DNA from: JAPUDQ01 sp964535835
Lineage (GTDB): Bacteria > Patescibacteriota > Saccharimonadia > Saccharimonadales > Saccharimonadaceae
Assembly: GCA_964535835.1 (NCBI GenBank)
Contig: CAZHUZ010000003.1
Span: 1-50,633, forward strand
Direction of reading: 5' to 3'
DNA length: 50,633 nucleotides
In this document: positions 9,135 through 16,898 of the stretch, piece by piece
Layout: every line of letters starts with the position of its first letter
How positions within the stretch are numbered: the first letter of the stretch is position 1
Notes under the pieces: generated by a model
Database searches by the model: none
What the model was told of the DNA's origin: nothing
The model's input: the letters and a program-made list of their open reading frames with translations, nothing else
Made by a program: the position numbers and the translations under genes

Positions 9135-9193
9135 CGATCCATATATCTTTTCCTATCGCGCTATGCTGGAAACAGTCAAAGATACATGGATCG
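9135..9193. terminator. Long inverted repeat between convergent genes
   Basis: CGATCCAT..ATCTTT (9135-9150) pairs with AAAGAT..ATGGATCG (9178-9193), 16 positions with one mismatch pair region and a ~27-nt loop. It sits between the 7157 gene and the PIG-L gene, which converge here. Termination is inferred; there is no strong T-run. Confidence 0.5.
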
Positions 9194-9210
9194 CTGCTGC
9201 TTTGGATTGA

Positions 9211-9900
9211 TTATCTACGAACAATGAAGTGATCATAATGAGGCAGATTTTTTGGATCGTTGAGGCGCTCGAGATGCATAGACCCATCATTACGCTGAGT
9301 ATGATGTGCTTTGATGACAGCAAGACGCGTGTCGAGCGTTGCAGAAACCTCGATTTTTTCGATTGATTCCTCCGGGTAGCCTACATCCATAAATACCCAG
9401 CCGACATTTGGTGCTGGTGCCCACGATTGTGGCAAGCAGAATAGCCGTATACGGTGCAATCGCTGTTCATGGGGCTTCATACGATAAAACACCAGGCACG
9501 TTGCTCTGGCTGCCACAATATGATCGATGTGGCCAGATATGCCACCGAGTTCAAAGCTGACAAACTCCACCTGATCAGGATGAGATTGGTCAATCGTCTT
9601 TCGAACCAGCGACTCGATTTTTTCGGCGATGTCTATCATTGAGCTGTTACAAAGAGAGCTATCTTTGTAACCGAGGTGGGTCATTGATGAAGCACCGATC
9701 AGCTCTCCTGATTTTTTCCATTCCTTGAGACGGATTGCACCGAGATCTTCGTGGTTGTCAGGATTGCTCCCCGCTTGGCCTGCTGTCAGAGTGATGAGGT
9801 GTACCTCGCTGCCATTTTGTACCTCCTGGATGAGCGTACCAGCTGGACCAAACGCCTCATCGTCTGGGTGAGCAAAGATGCCAAATATAACCTTTTTCAT
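9211..9900 (-). CDS. PIG-L/LmbE-family deacetylase
   Basis: 229 aa. Zinc-dependent hydrolases of this family deacetylate N-acetylglucosaminyl lipids or thiols (MshB, BshB, PIG-L). Seen here: AHPDDE near residue 12 (metal ligands and catalytic Asp) and GHIDH around residue 125 (third zinc ligand). The frame stays open upstream to 10224, but that stretch lies over truB; I chose the ATG at 9900 because it starts the family motif MKKVIFGIFAHPDDE and follows an antisense TACACT -10 box by 6 nt. The substrate cannot be told from sequence; no thiol-biosynthesis genes are nearby. Confidence 0.88.
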   Translation of the reverse strand: MKKVIFGIFAHPDDEAFGPAGTLIQEVQNGSEVHLITLTAGQAGSNPDNHEDLGAIRLKEWKKSGELIGASSMTHLGYKDSSLCNSSMIDIAEKIESLVRKTIDQSHPDQVEFVSFELGGISGHIDHIVAARATCLVFYRMKPHEQRLHRIRLFCLPQSWAPAPNVGWVFMDVGYPEESIEKIEVSATLDTRLAVIKAHHTQRNDGSMHLERLNDPKNLPHYDHFIVRR

Positions 9901-9906
9901 CCCATT

Positions 9907-9916
9907 AGTGTAAACT
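9907..9916. promoter_or_regulatory. Overlapping divergent -10 boxes
   Basis: On the minus strand TACACT (9907-9912) is 6 nt before the PIG-L ATG; on the plus strand TAAACT (9911-9916) is 6 nt before the truB GTG. The two boxes share 2 bp, so RNA polymerase cannot occupy both at once. Confidence 0.55.
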
Positions 9917-9922
9917 ACAGGG

Positions 9923-10609
9923 GTGGAAAAAGGCAAAATTCTTCTCATCGACAAACCTGCAGGTTGGACTAGCTTTGACGTCGTGGCAAAGATTCGTGGC
10001 AAGGTGCGAAAATCATACACAGATATAGGTGAGAAGCCAACCAAGCGGCAGCTTCGTGTCGGGCATGCGGGTACACTTGATCCTTTTGCGACGGGTCTGC
10101 TGATTGTACTACTTGGTGACGCGACCAAACGATCCGATGAATTTTTAAAGCTTGATAAAGTATATGAGGCGACAATTCGTCTCGGCGCAACCAGCTCAAC
10201 TGGCGATCCCGAAGGGGAGATCACAGTGAATCAAGAAAAAAGTATAAAGAAAGAAGAAATCGAAAATGTCTTGCACAGATTTGTCGGGGAAATTACCCAA
10301 ACCCCACCTATCTACAGCGCCATCAAAATCGACGGTCAACGTGCTTACAAGCTCGCGAGAGCAGGCAAAACAGTTGATATGCCGTCTCGTCCGGTGACAA
10401 TATACTCACTCGATATGATTGCGTACAATTTTCCGGATCTCAAGGTCCGTACCCATGTCAGCTCGGGTACCTATATACGCACCCTTGCCGAGGATATTGG
10501 TAGAGCACTTGGTACGGGCGCCTATTGTCATGAGCTTCGACGCTTACGTATAGGCGACTATGATATCGCCGATGCAGATTCTATCAGCGAAGCCATTATC
10601 AATATATGA
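9923..10609 (+). CDS. truB: tRNA pseudouridine-55 synthase
   Basis: 228 aa, GTG start. Makes pseudouridine 55 in the T-loop of most tRNAs. Seen: KPAGWTSFDVV near the N-terminus, then VGHAGTLDPFATGLL with catalytic Asp at ~53, then a central GEITQTPPIYSAIKIDGQRAY and RTHVSSGTYIRTLAEDIG. It is short because it lacks the C-terminal PUA domain found in the ~300-aa E. coli enzyme, as in many CPR. The GTG is supported by the TAAACT box 6 nt upstream. rpsO follows 71 nt later, a common neighbour of truB. Confidence 0.96.
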   Translation: MEKGKILLIDKPAGWTSFDVVAKIRGKVRKSYTDIGEKPTKRQLRVGHAGTLDPFATGLLIVLLGDATKRSDEFLKLDKVYEATIRLGATSSTGDPEGEITVNQEKSIKKEEIENVLHRFVGEITQTPPIYSAIKIDGQRAYKLARAGKTVDMPSRPVTIYSLDMIAYNFPDLKVRTHVSSGTYIRTLAEDIGRALGTGAYCHELRRLRIGDYDIADADSISEAIINI

Positions 10610-10653
10610 TTACTAGCCGCTCACTATTATTTACTATCTACCATTTACTAATT

Positions 10654-10672
10654 GTCACCTCTGTGATAGAGT
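10654..10672 (+). promoter_or_regulatory. rpsO promoter with GTCAC-TGTGATA dyad
   Basis: GTCAC CTC TGTGATA (10654-10668) runs into a TAGAGT -10 box (10667-10672), 8 nt before the rpsO ATG. The same arrangement is in front of rpsF (24312-24330). Confidence 0.45.
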
Positions 10673-10680
10673 AGTTCGGT

Positions 10681-10947
10681 ATGATTACTAAAGAAGACAA
10701 GTTAAAAGCAATCAAAGTTGGCGCCGTTAGCAAAAACGACGTCGGCTCTCCTCAGGCGCAGGTCTCGATCTTGACGGCTCGCATCAAAGAGGTGACCGCT
10801 CACTTGCAGGCGAACAAACATGACAACATGGCTCGCCGTGGTCTGATCCAGATGGTCGGACGTCGCAAACGCTTGCTCAAATACCTTGAGCAAAAAGACT
10901 TTGCTGCGTACCAAGAGATCATCACCAAATTAGGTCTCCGCAAATAG
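10681..10947 (+). CDS. rpsO: 30S ribosomal protein S15
   Basis: 88 aa, the usual length. Binds the central domain of 16S rRNA early in assembly. Conserved S15 elements: GSPQAQVSILTARIKEVTAHL, HDNMARRGLIQMVGRRKRLLKYL (read as two adjoining stretches). Start ATG lies 8 nt behind the -10 box. Ends at a strong hairpin. Confidence 0.98.
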   Translation: MITKEDKLKAIKVGAVSKNDVGSPQAQVSILTARIKEVTAHLQANKHDNMARRGLIQMVGRRKRLLKYLEQKDFAAYQEIITKLGLRK

Positions 10948-10967
10948 GTTGATAAGGCTTTTAACGC

Positions 10968-10998
10968 AAAAATGACTCGTATCATACGAGTCATTTTT
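10968..10998. terminator. rpsO terminator
   Basis: AAAAATGACTCGTAT, one central base C, then the exact reverse complement ending in TTTTT. Works on the plus strand and could also stop antisense transcription. Confidence 0.9.
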
Positions 10999-11027
10999 GA
11001 TGTATAGAATAATCAAAAGTCGTGCGG

Positions 11028-11080
11028 CCGAGGGCGGGTGGTGCGAGACGAGACGTCTCAGCTATCCACCCGCCTCTCGG
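11028..11080 (-). terminator. GC-rich hairpin after the small membrane gene
   Basis: CCGAGGGCGGGTGG (11028-11041) pairs with 11066-11080 with one bulged base, enclosing a second small stem GAGAC/GTCTC. On the minus strand it is followed by CTTTTG. It lies directly behind the gene at 11090-11404. Confidence 0.65.
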
Positions 11081-11089
11081 CGGTCCTCT

Positions 11090-11404
11090 TCAGCATCGGC
11101 AGCCACGCCATTCGCAACGGTCGTTGCTGTGGTCGCGGTGACCGCAGTGCTGGCACACTTGCCGTCGCTTGCGTGCTTGGCCACGGTGGCGCATCACCCG
11201 ATAGGTGATGTAGCCAACTGCAGCGATCGCTGCGGCGATGCGCAAAGCGGTCGAGCTGTACGCGAGCGACGCGGCGATGATGAAGCACAGAAGGCCGAGG
11301 AACTTTGCCGCATTTTTGCTGCGCCAGAGAGTGCGCCCGGCGATGACAAAGAATGCCACGCCGACCGCTTGGATCATGAGGTTTGCGGTGAAATCCTGCA
11401 ACAT
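11090..11404 (-). CDS. Small GC-rich membrane protein with Cys-rich C-terminus
   Basis: 104 aa. Two hydrophobic segments (about residues 9-25 and 34-62), then a basic stretch, then a Cys/His-rich end with CQHCGHRDH and five Cys in the last ~21 residues, possibly a zinc knuckle. Codons are strongly G/C-ending, unlike the neighbours. The promoter is a perfect consensus (11464-11492) with a ~55-nt leader holding a hairpin and a GAAAGG Shine-Dalgarno. Family not recognised. Base usage suggests a different origin or expression class. Confidence 0.7.
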   Translation of the reverse strand: MLQDFTANLMIQAVGVAFFVIAGRTLWRSKNAAKFLGLLCFIIAASLAYSSTALRIAAAIAAVGYITYRVMRHRGQARKRRQVCQHCGHRDHSNDRCEWRGCRC

Positions 11405-11463
11405 TGCGTTGCCTTTCTGCTGGGTGAAGAGGACTAGACACGAAGTTGTGTCTCCAGTTTTAT

Positions 11464-11492
11464 ATTATAGCAAAAATATACGAATATGTCAA
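11464..11492 (-). promoter_or_regulatory. Perfect consensus promoter of the 11404 gene
   Basis: On the minus strand TTGACA (11487-11492), 17-nt spacer, TATAAT (11464-11469). The leader between here and the ATG contains the AGACAC/GTGTCT hairpin near 11436-11453. Confidence 0.8.
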
Positions 11493-11521
11493 TAGTGTAT
11501 ATGGGGTCAGAGTTCAAGGTA

Positions 11522-12073
11522 CTAGTGCTTTATTTCCCAAATCTCATCAAGCCAGCGGTAGTGTTCTGGTCCACTCTTGGCGTCGTCGAGCCCCATGCCG
11601 ACCAGCCATTTATCGCCAGTGTCAAATCCGACATAGTCGGCGTGTGTGGTGCGAGACGGGACATTTTTGGAGGCGAGGACGGCTAGTTTGATACTCTTGG
11701 CACCGCGCTCGTGCAGTAGTGTCGCAACAAAATCTGACGTGATACCGAGATCTATGACATCATCTATCATGATGACGTCACGATTTTTTACTTCGGTTGT
11801 TGGTGCGAGGTCGGTCACGACAACGGGTTGTTTGGCGGTATGATCTTGGCCGTAGGTGCTTACGAGCATATAGTCGAGCTCGGGCTGAAATCCGGGATTT
11901 TGTCTGGCGAGGGCAAACATTAGCTTGCTTGCAAATGGATTTGCACCGCGCATTAGAGCGATAAATAGGGGACTACGAGCGGGGAAGTCGTCGATGATCT
12001 GAGCGGCAATCTGCTCGATTCGCTGGTCGATATCTGATCGGGTAAATAAATGAGTATAGAGTGATGTATCCAT
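11522..12073 (-). CDS. hpt: Hypoxanthine-type phosphoribosyltransferase
   Basis: 183 aa, normal size for HPRT. Converts hypoxanthine or guanine plus PRPP to IMP or GMP, a salvage step important where de novo purine synthesis is absent, as in most CPR. The PRPP-binding motif VIMIDDVIDLGIT is at residues 100-112; the early IALMRGANPFASKL and the late FDTGDKWLVGMGLDD also fit HPRT. The ATG at 12073 follows an antisense TATACT box by 6 nt. Could act on xanthine as well; the base specificity is not fixed by the visible residues. Confidence 0.9.
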   Translation of the reverse strand: MDTSLYTHLFTRSDIDQRIEQIAAQIIDDFPARSPLFIALMRGANPFASKLMFALARQNPGFQPELDYMLVSTYGQDHTAKQPVVVTDLAPTTEVKNRDVIMIDDVIDLGITSDFVATLLHERGAKSIKLAVLASKNVPSRTTHADYVGFDTGDKWLVGMGLDDAKSGPEHYRWLDEIWEIKH

Positions 12074-12079
12074 ACCTCT

Positions 12080-12085
12080 AGTATA
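12080..12085 (-). promoter_or_regulatory. -10 box of hpt
   Basis: TATACT on the minus strand, 6 nt from the start codon at 12073. Confidence 0.6.
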
Positions 12086-12100
12086 GACGATAGCGGAGAG

Positions 12101-12562
12101 TTATAGCTCGACGGATACAATCAGCGGCGTGCTTTGATTCATCGCTGATTTGAAATCAACTTCTTGGATAAAACGAGGCAAAAAAGTAACTGCGCGAGGA
12201 TCAACCCAACCAAATTCTGCTAGCTCAGCCTGACCATGGCTCGTCTGCGCGAGGTCGATTGCATCGAAATCATCAACATTTGTGACCTCAAAGAAAAATT
12301 CTAAAAATTCATCGTAGTCATGAGCGTCCTCAGGTGTGTGGCTGTACTGCTGGATAAAGAGCAGGCGACCGATATCGGCATTTACGCCAGTTTCTTCGAG
12401 AATCTCACGGCGAGCGCCATCGATGAGAGATTCACCATCATCAAGACCACCACCGGGCGTACACCAAAAATCTTTACCGGTCGAATTATTGGCTCGATGT
12501 CGAACGCCAAATAGCTTGTCGTCTCGATAGATAATTGCTCGTACTGCGATGCGTCGACTCAT
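12101..12562 (-). CDS. Nudix hydrolase
   Basis: 153 aa. Contains a complete Nudix box (GX5EX7REUXEEXGU): G38, E44, R52-E53, E56-E57, G59. Such enzymes cleave nucleoside diphosphates linked to another moiety, including oxidised dNTPs and sugar nucleotides. WCTPGGGLDDGE just before the box fits the group acting on nucleotides, but the exact substrate is open. The start codon overlaps the stop of the upstream M16-like gene (12559-12562, ATGA), so they are translationally coupled. Confidence 0.92.
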   Translation of the reverse strand: MSRRIAVRAIIYRDDKLFGVRHRANNSTGKDFWCTPGGGLDDGESLIDGARREILEETGVNADIGRLLFIQQYSHTPEDAHDYDEFLEFFFEVTNVDDFDAIDLAQTSHGQAELAEFGWVDPRAVTFLPRFIQEVDFKSAMNQSTPLIVSVEL

Positions 12563-13530
12563 ATGTCAAGTATAGCAGCGAGAGCACTATTTATTGTTTG
12601 TTGATCGTGTTTTATCTCTAGGGTCGTTGATTTTACTATTTCTGAGACATTTTCAGTTGATGAGATTTCTGACCATCCTTTACTGCCTATGAGTACGCCT
12701 GTTTCTTCTAGTAGACCGGCTTGAGATGGTGATGCTTCGGGGTGCAATCCATACGAAACATCGGAGAGATGTTGCGCAAGCCTTGTAAGTGCTGAGCCGA
12801 GGTGCATAGTCTTGATCGTATCAGTAATTGTTGATACTAGCTGATCATCATCGAAATTATGATTAATGGGGTTCGCTATCAAGAGATGACTCGTTATTGT
12901 GTTTGTATGGGGATCACCATCAAGTTCATCCGCGTAGAGTCCATGATATTTTACCGCTCGGTTGGAGGCTGTAAGTAATAAAAATCGAGCAATGACTGCG
13001 AAAAGTGGTAGTAATTCTCGGTGATTCGCCGCAAATTCACTCTCGAGACTGAGCGATACATTGATCTGGCCAGATTCTTTTGAAGGCTCGGTTGTGAGGT
13101 AGATTGGGTCACGCTGTTCTGGTTGAGCAAATGTATCAATACTACAGATATCGTCAGCTGTTTGCCAGGGCATAGCATCGAGCTCTTTCAGTCCGAGAAT
13201 CAAGTGCTGTTTATCAGAGACAAAAACCTGATAGAATTCCTCTGTGATTATTTGAAGAAGCAGGGTAGATACTAGCTGGTCATCAATACTCGGGTCGGCA
13301 GAGAGCCGGGTTAAGGTATTAGCAAATTCTTGAGCACGATCAGAGTAAAGTTCACATTCGACAACGATAGTACCACCCAGATCATATGTTGTACCCTGAA
13401 CACTATAATCGAGAAATTTAAATAGGTCTTTTTCATAGAAAAAGTCATTGATGCGTTGCACATACAGGTGTTCATAGACATGAGCGAGCTGTATACAGGA
13501 GTGTTGTTTGATCAGTATGAGTGATTTCAT
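12559..13530 (-). CDS. M16-peptidase-like single-unit protein
   Basis: 323 aa. Residues 17-21 read HVYEH, the inverted zinc motif HxxEH of M16 (pitrilysin/insulinase) peptidases, and Glu97/Glu98 lie ~76 residues later, the expected place for the third zinc ligand. GTTYDLGGTIVVECEL around 46-61 fits the beta-strand after the motif. Classical M16 proteins have two ~220-residue domains per chain; here about one and a half, with the second part weakly conserved. Overall similarity is low, so it may be a divergent peptidase or an inactive chaperone-like member. TATAAT 7 nt upstream supports the start. Cotranscribed with the Nudix gene. Confidence 0.6.
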   Translation of the reverse strand: MKSLILIKQHSCIQLAHVYEHLYVQRINDFFYEKDLFKFLDYSVQGTTYDLGGTIVVECELYSDRAQEFANTLTRLSADPSIDDQLVSTLLLQIITEEFYQVFVSDKQHLILGLKELDAMPWQTADDICSIDTFAQPEQRDPIYLTTEPSKESGQINVSLSLESEFAANHRELLPLFAVIARFLLLTASNRAVKYHGLYADELDGDPHTNTITSHLLIANPINHNFDDDQLVSTITDTIKTMHLGSALTRLAQHLSDVSYGLHPEASPSQAGLLEETGVLIGSKGWSEISSTENVSEIVKSTTLEIKHDQQTINSALAAILDI

Positions 13531-13537
13531 AGGTACT

Positions 13538-13543
13538 ATTATA
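13538..13543 (-). promoter_or_regulatory. -10 box of the M16-like gene
   Basis: TATAAT on the minus strand, 7 nt before the ATG at 13530. Confidence 0.6.
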
Positions 13544-13594
13544 GATTAAATGTGGGCCAGTTTTTGATCAGACATGGCCCTTGGTCTGAGGAGA

Positions 13595-13864
13595 TCAGCG
13601 TCGCTTCTTGCCCTTCTTGGGAGGGCTGAACAGGTCGTCGATCCAGGTGCGCTTCGGCTGCTTGGGAGGCGTGTACTTGGGCTGACGTGTCTGTCCGCCA
13701 CCTCCGTATTTCTGTTGCCCCGACTGCCCGAAGCTGTCGTGATGGTTCTTGCGGTTCATGCCGCCCTGTGGGCGACCGTTTCCTCCGGGCACTATTGCTC
13801 CTAATGCTATTGCGAGGGGATCTCGCGACATAACCACAACGGATGTTATGATTAGTGATATCAT
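13595..13864 (-). CDS. Small Gly/Lys/Pro-rich protein
   Basis: 89 aa from the ATG at 13864 (the frame is open to 13933). I chose 13864 because a TATACT box sits about 13 nt upstream and the reading MISLIITSVVV begins a hydrophobic stretch. The rest is low-complexity: GGNGRPQGGMN, QQKYGGGGQ, then basic KQPKRTWIDDLFSPPKKGKKRR. It could be a small exported or membrane-tethered basic protein. Family not recognised; an MSRDP start 33 nt further in is also possible. Confidence 0.5.
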   Translation of the reverse strand: MISLIITSVVVMSRDPLAIALGAIVPGGNGRPQGGMNRKNHHDSFGQSGQQKYGGGGQTRQPKYTPPKQPKRTWIDDLFSPPKKGKKRR

Positions 13865-13927
13865 GTATTGTTTTCGAGTATAGTCAAATAGGTGAATCAT
13901 TACATAGCGTGTATAGTGAGCGGAGAT

Positions 13928-14314
13928 ATGCACGATTTACAGGATACTATGGGACACCTCGAATCCGCCATGGAAGCGGCCAGTATTGCGTGGTGATGGA
14001 TGGAAATGCCGAGTGGTACGGTATTTTTTAGTCCCAACAAGACGCGGATGATGGGTCGGGAGAAAGAGGACTTCTTTCACTATAGTGACTTTACCAAGCT
14101 CGTTCATCCAGATGATTACGAACCGATGATGAAGGCCATGCGTGATCACATGGAGGGAAAGACCGAGGAGTACGTGGTGAAGTATCGTATCAAACACGCC
14201 GACGGGCATTACGTACAGTTTCTAAACAAAGGCAAGATCATTGCTCGAAAGGGCAAAGAAATCGAAATCGCTGGCATCGTGCTCAATGCTGAGATAATGC
14301 ATCACAATAAGTAA
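13928..14314 (+). pseudogene. Lone PAS-domain gene interrupted by an in-frame TGA
   Basis: From the ATG at 13928 the frame reads 22 codons (LESAMEAASIAW), then TGA at 13994-13996, then WMEMPSGTVFFSPNKTRMM to 14314. PAS domains of this type have a conserved W-W pair here (IAWWEMD), so the TGA falls on the second Trp, one base from TGG. A TATAGT box ~10 nt upstream of 13928 supports that start. Downstream of the TGA, LVHPDDYEP, VVKYRIKHADG and the PAC strand IAGIVLNAEI are intact; translation could restart at 14000 giving 104 aa. No kinase or output domain is attached. It may be a point-mutated pseudogene, an assembly error or a truncated sensor. Confidence 0.65.
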
Positions 14315-14323
14315 TACATTTGC

Positions 14324-14549
14324 TATACTTATATCTGTAAACACGCGGAGTGTGATAGATACAACTGCCCGACTGGCGACAATTGTACCTGTTACTCTCT
14401 GCAATAAGCACATTTTTGTCTAGAGGGATGAAGTGCAAGGCAAAAGCGAAGCGCGCATGTGAAGCTGTACGAGTTTTGTACTGCGAATGAGCACAGGAGC
14501 TTTTAACGCAGTAATTTACCAACTAGCAAAAAATGTAGAAGGAGGTTTT
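14324..14549 (+). promoter_or_regulatory. pnp promoter and long leader
   Basis: TATACT at 14324-14329 leaves a leader of about 210 nt before the pnp ATG at 14550. The leader has short hairpins (for example GTAC..GTAC near 14468) and a good Shine-Dalgarno. PNPase mRNAs are autoregulated through leader cleavage in other bacteria; I cannot match this leader to a known motif. Confidence 0.5.
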
Positions 14550-16667
14550 ATGCCTACGATCAACCCTAGCGGAAAAGATATTATTTCCGTATCGACCGAC
14601 CTATGCGGTCAAAAACTAACACTTGAGGTCAATCGCGTTGGATTTCGTACAACCGCGAGCGTGCTCGTAACCTATGGCGACACGGTCGTTCTCGGTACCG
14701 CCATGGTCGGTAGTCGACCGATTCAGCTGGATTATTTTCCGCTCAGTATCGACTATGAAGAAAAATTTTATGCAGCTGGCAAGATATCGGGTAGCCGATT
14801 CATCAAGCGCGAGGGACGTCCGAGTGACGAAGCGATTTTGATCGGTCGCCTGATCGATCGTCCGATTCGTCCGCTGTTTCCAAAAGGCTATCGCCAAGAG
14901 GTCCAGGTGGTCAGCAGTGTGCTTAGTATGGATCCAAATTTCCGACCAGACGCTGTGGCGATGATTGCCGCGAGCGCCGCATTGATGCTAACCGGTACGC
15001 CATTTGATGGTCCGGTCGCTGGTATCCGTGTTGGTCGAGTAAATGGTGAGTTCAAGGCCTTTTTGACGCCAGAACAGCGCGAGCAAAGTGACCTCGATCT
15101 CGTCGTCGCTGGTATCGAGAGCGGTATCACCATGGTTGAGGCCGGTGCAAATGAAGTGACCGAGGAGATCATCCTCGAGGGTATGGCATGGGCACACAAA
15201 GCACTCCAGCCTGCGATCAAGCTCCAGCAAGAGCTGGCCAAAAAGATCGCTCCAGCTCAGCAAGAGTACGAACTTGTTCTACCAAACGAAGATATCCAAA
15301 AGATTGTCGACGCATGGGTGGCAGGCAAGTTTGGCGCGGCGCTACGCAAACCATACCCAGAGCGCAACGAGATGGTCAATGAAATCCGCTGGAAGTTCCA
15401 CGAAGAGATGGCAGAGAAAGTTGGCGAAGACTACGTCACTCAGCGTGATGAATACGACGAAGCATTTACCATGGCACTGCATCACGATGTTCGCGAGGGT
15501 ATCGTCAGCGACAAGACTCGTCCCGATGGTCGCAAGCTCGATGAAGTTCGTCCACTCAGCTCCGAAGTCGGCCTGTTGCCACGAACGCACGGCTCAAGCC
15601 TCTTTACTCGGGGTGTGACGCAGGCGATGAATATCGTGACACTTGCCCCACTCAGCTATGCCCAGATGATCGACACTATGGAGGTAAATGACGGTGAGCG
15701 TCGCTACATGCACCACTACAATGCACCTGGTTATACTGTCGGTGAAGTTCGTCGTCTCGGTAGTCCTGGTCGTCGCGAGATCGGTCATGGTTACTTGGCC
15801 GAGCGTGCACTCATGCCGGTGCTGCCAAGTACCGAAGATTTTCCATATGCTATCCGTAGCGTCACTGAGATCATGAGCCAAAACGGTTCTACCAGTATGG
15901 CTGCTACCTGTAGTTCATGTTTGGCACTGATGGATGCCGGTGTACCACTCTCAGCACCTGTTTCTGGTGTTGCGATGGGTCTGATGATGGATGGTGATAC
16001 GCCGTATGTTTTGACAGATATTGCCGACGCCGAAGATTTCGCTGGTGATATGGACTTTAAAGTGACCGGTACCGAAAAAGGTGTCACGGCGATGCAGATG
16101 GATATGAAAGTCCACGGTCTTCCTGTCGATGTACTGCGCCAAGCTGTTATGGCTGCTAAGCCCGGTCGTCTCCATATCCTTGAGCATATGAAATCAGTTC
16201 TTGATGCGCCTCGTACCGCTCTAAGCAAATTTGCTCCACGCATCGAAAAATTGATGGTAAACCCTGACAAGATCGGGGCTATCATCGGTAAAGGTGGTGA
16301 GACGATCAACAAGATCACCAAAGAAACCGGTGCCGAAGTTGACATCCGTGATGATGGTCTAGTGACGGTATCGGCAGTGAACAGCGAAGCAATCGAAAAA
16401 GCTTTGGAGTGGATCAAAGGCCTGACTGAGGAGCCAGAAGTTGGCAAAATCTACGAAGGTAAAGTCGTCAAGATCATGGAATTTGGCGCTTTCATCAACA
16501 TCATGCCCGGTATTGACGGTATGTGCCATATCTCAGCAATGAGTGACTCGCGAGTTGAAAAAGTGACTGATGTCGTCAAAGAAGGCGACATGGTGAAAGT
16601 CAAGCTCGTTGCTATCGATGACCGTGGCCGACTTAGTCTCAGTATGAAACCTGCTGATCTAGCATAG
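14550..16667 (+). CDS. pnp: Polynucleotide phosphorylase
   Basis: 705 aa. Degrades RNA 3'-5' with phosphate, releasing NDPs. Two RNase PH domains (residues ~1-220 and ~310-540), an all-alpha linker, a KH domain (IGAIIGKGGETINKI) and a C-terminal S1 domain (YEGKVVKIMEFGAFINIMPG). The second core has the expected FTRGVTQAMN, YMHHYN and GHGYLAERAL stretches. The frame is open from 14487, but I chose 14550 because AAGGAGG lies 4-5 nt upstream and the protein then begins like other PNPases. With RNase J at 19099 it gives the cell both main RNA-decay enzymes. Confidence 0.97.
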   Translation: MPTINPSGKDIISVSTDLCGQKLTLEVNRVGFRTTASVLVTYGDTVVLGTAMVGSRPIQLDYFPLSIDYEEKFYAAGKISGSRFIKREGRPSDEAILIGRLIDRPIRPLFPKGYRQEVQVVSSVLSMDPNFRPDAVAMIAASAALMLTGTPFDGPVAGIRVGRVNGEFKAFLTPEQREQSDLDLVVAGIESGITMVEAGANEVTEEIILEGMAWAHKALQPAIKLQQELAKKIAPAQQEYELVLPNEDIQKIVDAWVAGKFGAALRKPYPERNEMVNEIRWKFHEEMAEKVGEDYVTQRDEYDEAFTMALHHDVREGIVSDKTRPDGRKLDEVRPLSSEVGLLPRTHGSSLFTRGVTQAMNIVTLAPLSYAQMIDTMEVNDGERRYMHHYNAPGYTVGEVRRLGSPGRREIGHGYLAERALMPVLPSTEDFPYAIRSVTEIMSQNGSTSMAATCSSCLALMDAGVPLSAPVSGVAMGLMMDGDTPYVLTDIADAEDFAGDMDFKVTGTEKGVTAMQMDMKVHGLPVDVLRQAVMAAKPGRLHILEHMKSVLDAPRTALSKFAPRIEKLMVNPDKIGAIIGKGGETINKITKETGAEVDIRDDGLVTVSAVNSEAIEKALEWIKGLTEEPEVGKIYEGKVVKIMEFGAFINIMPGIDGMCHISAMSDSRVEKVTDVVKEGDMVKVKLVAIDDRGRLSLSMKPADLA

Positions 16668-16682
16668 GTTTATGTAATCTAG

Positions 16683-16720
16683 CCTACAGAATACCGAGTC
16701 ATATCTCGGTATTCTGTAGG
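16683..16720. terminator. 16-bp inverted repeat after pnp
   Basis: CCTACAGAATACCGAG, loop TCATAT, exact reverse complement. No T-run follows, so it may act as an RNA-stabilising hairpin or processing site as well as a terminator. Confidence 0.65.
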
Positions 16721-16736
16721 TATGTATAGAGGAGTT

Positions 16737-16880
16737 ATGCGTATCTGGAATAACCCGACAGCGAGGCGGATTATTATTTGGGCATGGCCGTTTGTTCTCG
16801 CCTGGATAACCAAGAAGATGAATCAAAAAACAGATAAGATGGTTGCTAAGAAATCTTCTTCATTCAAAAAACGTTCATAG
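16737..16880 (+). CDS. Small membrane protein, 47 aa
   Basis: Starts at ATG 16737, 6 nt behind a TATAGA -10-like box, matching the leaderless pattern here; GAGGAG also lies close upstream. Sequence: NPTARR, a hydrophobic IIIWAWPFVLAWI, then a Lys/Ser-rich basic tail ending KKRS. Probably a single-pass small protein; no family recognised. Confidence 0.5.
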   Translation: MRIWNNPTARRIIIWAWPFVLAWITKKMNQKTDKMVAKKSSSFKKRS

Positions 16881-16886
16881 TTTTTG

Positions 16887-16892
16887 TATAAT
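16887..16892 (+). promoter_or_regulatory. -10 box of the UDG gene
   Basis: TATAAT, 6 nt before ATG 16899. A TTG codon at 16884 overlaps this box and is therefore not the start. Confidence 0.65.
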
Positions 16893-16898
16893 CATCGT

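Noticed and set aside
9901..10224. Upstream extension of the PIG-L frame to 10224
   Set aside because: It lies antisense over truB; the family start motif and the -10 box place the start at 9900.
11486..11691. Plus-strand frames at 11446-11691
   Set aside because: They run over the hpt gene and its leader on the other strand, with no ribosome site or conserved content.
13928..14314. UGA recoded as an amino acid throughout the genome
   Set aside because: TGA ends other genes correctly here (for example mutM and the sortase-like gene), and read-through would extend them without family support.
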